Below are positions 63,745-64,000 of a DNA stretch of 64,000 bases, one piece after another. The stretch's first letter is position 1. Each line of letters starts with the position of its first letter. The notes beneath the pieces were generated by a model that saw nothing but the letters and a program-made list of their open reading frames with translations, ran no database searches and was not told the DNA's origin. The translations under genes were made by a program, and so were the position numbers. Location: positions 1 through 64,000 of the forward strand of contig JBFLXB010000018.1 of the NCBI GenBank assembly GCA_040757335.1, read 5' to 3'. The DNA is from Nitrospirota bacterium (GTDB lineage Bacteria; Nitrospirota; Nitrospiria; 2-01-FULL-66-17).

Positions 63745-64000
63745 TCTGGGCGACCACCTTGGCCGCGGCTGTCACGACCAGGTCTCGATCGCACGTCGAT
63801 TTCAACCAGAGCCGCGTGACAATCCCGGCCAGGTGCTCGCCGACATCCTTCGGTGATTTCCAGTTGACCTTCTCTTCGCGGCAGGACTCCGGAAGATCGC
63901 TCAAATCCTCCTTCCACACCGCATCCGTGTGCCGGAGGACGACGACCGTCAGGGTGCGCTCGTCAGGCAAGAGCCCCTCCCGCTGTGCGACTCGGAAGAA
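63707..64000 (-). CDS. Partial hypothetical protein at the right edge
   Basis: The frame ending at 63707 is open to the window edge, so its start is outside. The visible ~97 residues include FRVAQREGLLPDERTLTVVVLRHTDA (in parts), ESCREEKVNWKSPKDVGEHLAGIV and ESKIGEFLEPR. It was not recognised. It overlaps the start of the receiver remnant by 38 bases. Confidence 0.5.
   Translation of the reverse strand, partial: FFRVAQREGLLPDERTLTVVVLRHTDAVWKEDLSDLPESCREEKVNWKSPKDVGEHLAGIVTRLWLKSTCDRDLVVTAAAKVVAQNESKIGEFLEPR

Overview
The window is a GC-rich bacterial chromosome segment with dense, mostly minus-strand gene blocks, no rRNA, no complete tRNA, no CRISPR array and no phage structural genes. The gene mix is periplasmic multicopper oxidases, a mer operon, di-heme peroxidase, MsrPQ, Fnr-type and sigma54 regulators and small zinc-finger anti-sigma-like proteins. 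This suggests a free-living Gram-negative chemolithotroph or heterotroph; a Nitrospirota-like or related environmental lineage is a guess, because no phylogenetic marker gene is present.

Layout. 1-4.3 kb: three tandem multicopper-oxidase genes, the last running off the left edge, with a perfect 23-bp palindrome upstream and a LuxR-type regulator beyond it. 5.6-8.0 kb: small and partly decayed genes (ankyrin remnant, SHOCT protein, patatin, CBS protein). 8.2-10.8 kb: a compact mercury operon (merR, thioredoxin-like, merF, merA) behind a textbook MerR-type promoter with a 20-bp spacer; merR reads in frame into the thioredoxin-like gene. 10.8-14.4 kb: DUF3179, DsrE, Crp/Fnr and a LolA-like lipoprotein-sorting protein. 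14.5-17.4 kb: an IS1380-family element sits inside a secreted-protein gene, whose two halves remain in phase on either side. 17.5-24.9 kb: a signalling block with an ECF sigma factor, a STAS-like protein, a 1833-residue kinase/ATPase/GAF/sigma54 activator and a zinc-finger anti-sigma-like protein.

25.2-53.2 kb is one long minus-strand metabolic block. It starts with a MauG/CcpA-type di-heme peroxidase. Next come a PiT phosphate permease and an unusual 820-residue PqqD-radical SAM-SPASM-ArsM-like fusion, with a translationally coupled 49-residue ORF at the downstream end. After that are DUF417 and VOC proteins, two GMC flavoprotein oxidoreductases, two SMP-30 lactonase-like proteins, an HbpS-cupin protein, a Rieske protein, a DM13 protein, an aquaporin, DoxX, glucose dehydrogenase, a mercuric-reductase-like flavoprotein, two VTT membrane proteins, a mannose-1-phosphate guanylyltransferase and two large glucosidases. 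Read together, the glucosidases could release glucose, the GMC and zinc dehydrogenases oxidise it to a lactone, and the SMP-30 proteins open the lactone. This is inference from families and gene order.

53.5-55.7 kb: another zinc-finger protein and the msrPQ pair. 56.3-64 kb is accessory DNA. Three copies of the 3' part of one tRNA gene, from the anticodon loop to CCA, bracket two cargo segments. One holds YciI, two TfoX-N proteins, SRPBCC, HxlR and an RHH-PIN toxin-antitoxin pair. The other holds two methyltransferases and a membrane protein. The first two tRNA-end copies lie inside a longer ~345-bp direct repeat. A truncated TetR gene and a decayed response regulator accompany them. No integrase is present.

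The strongest candidates for new biology are the radical SAM-ArsM fusion locus, the sugar-oxidation block, and the tRNA-end-bounded cargo units.
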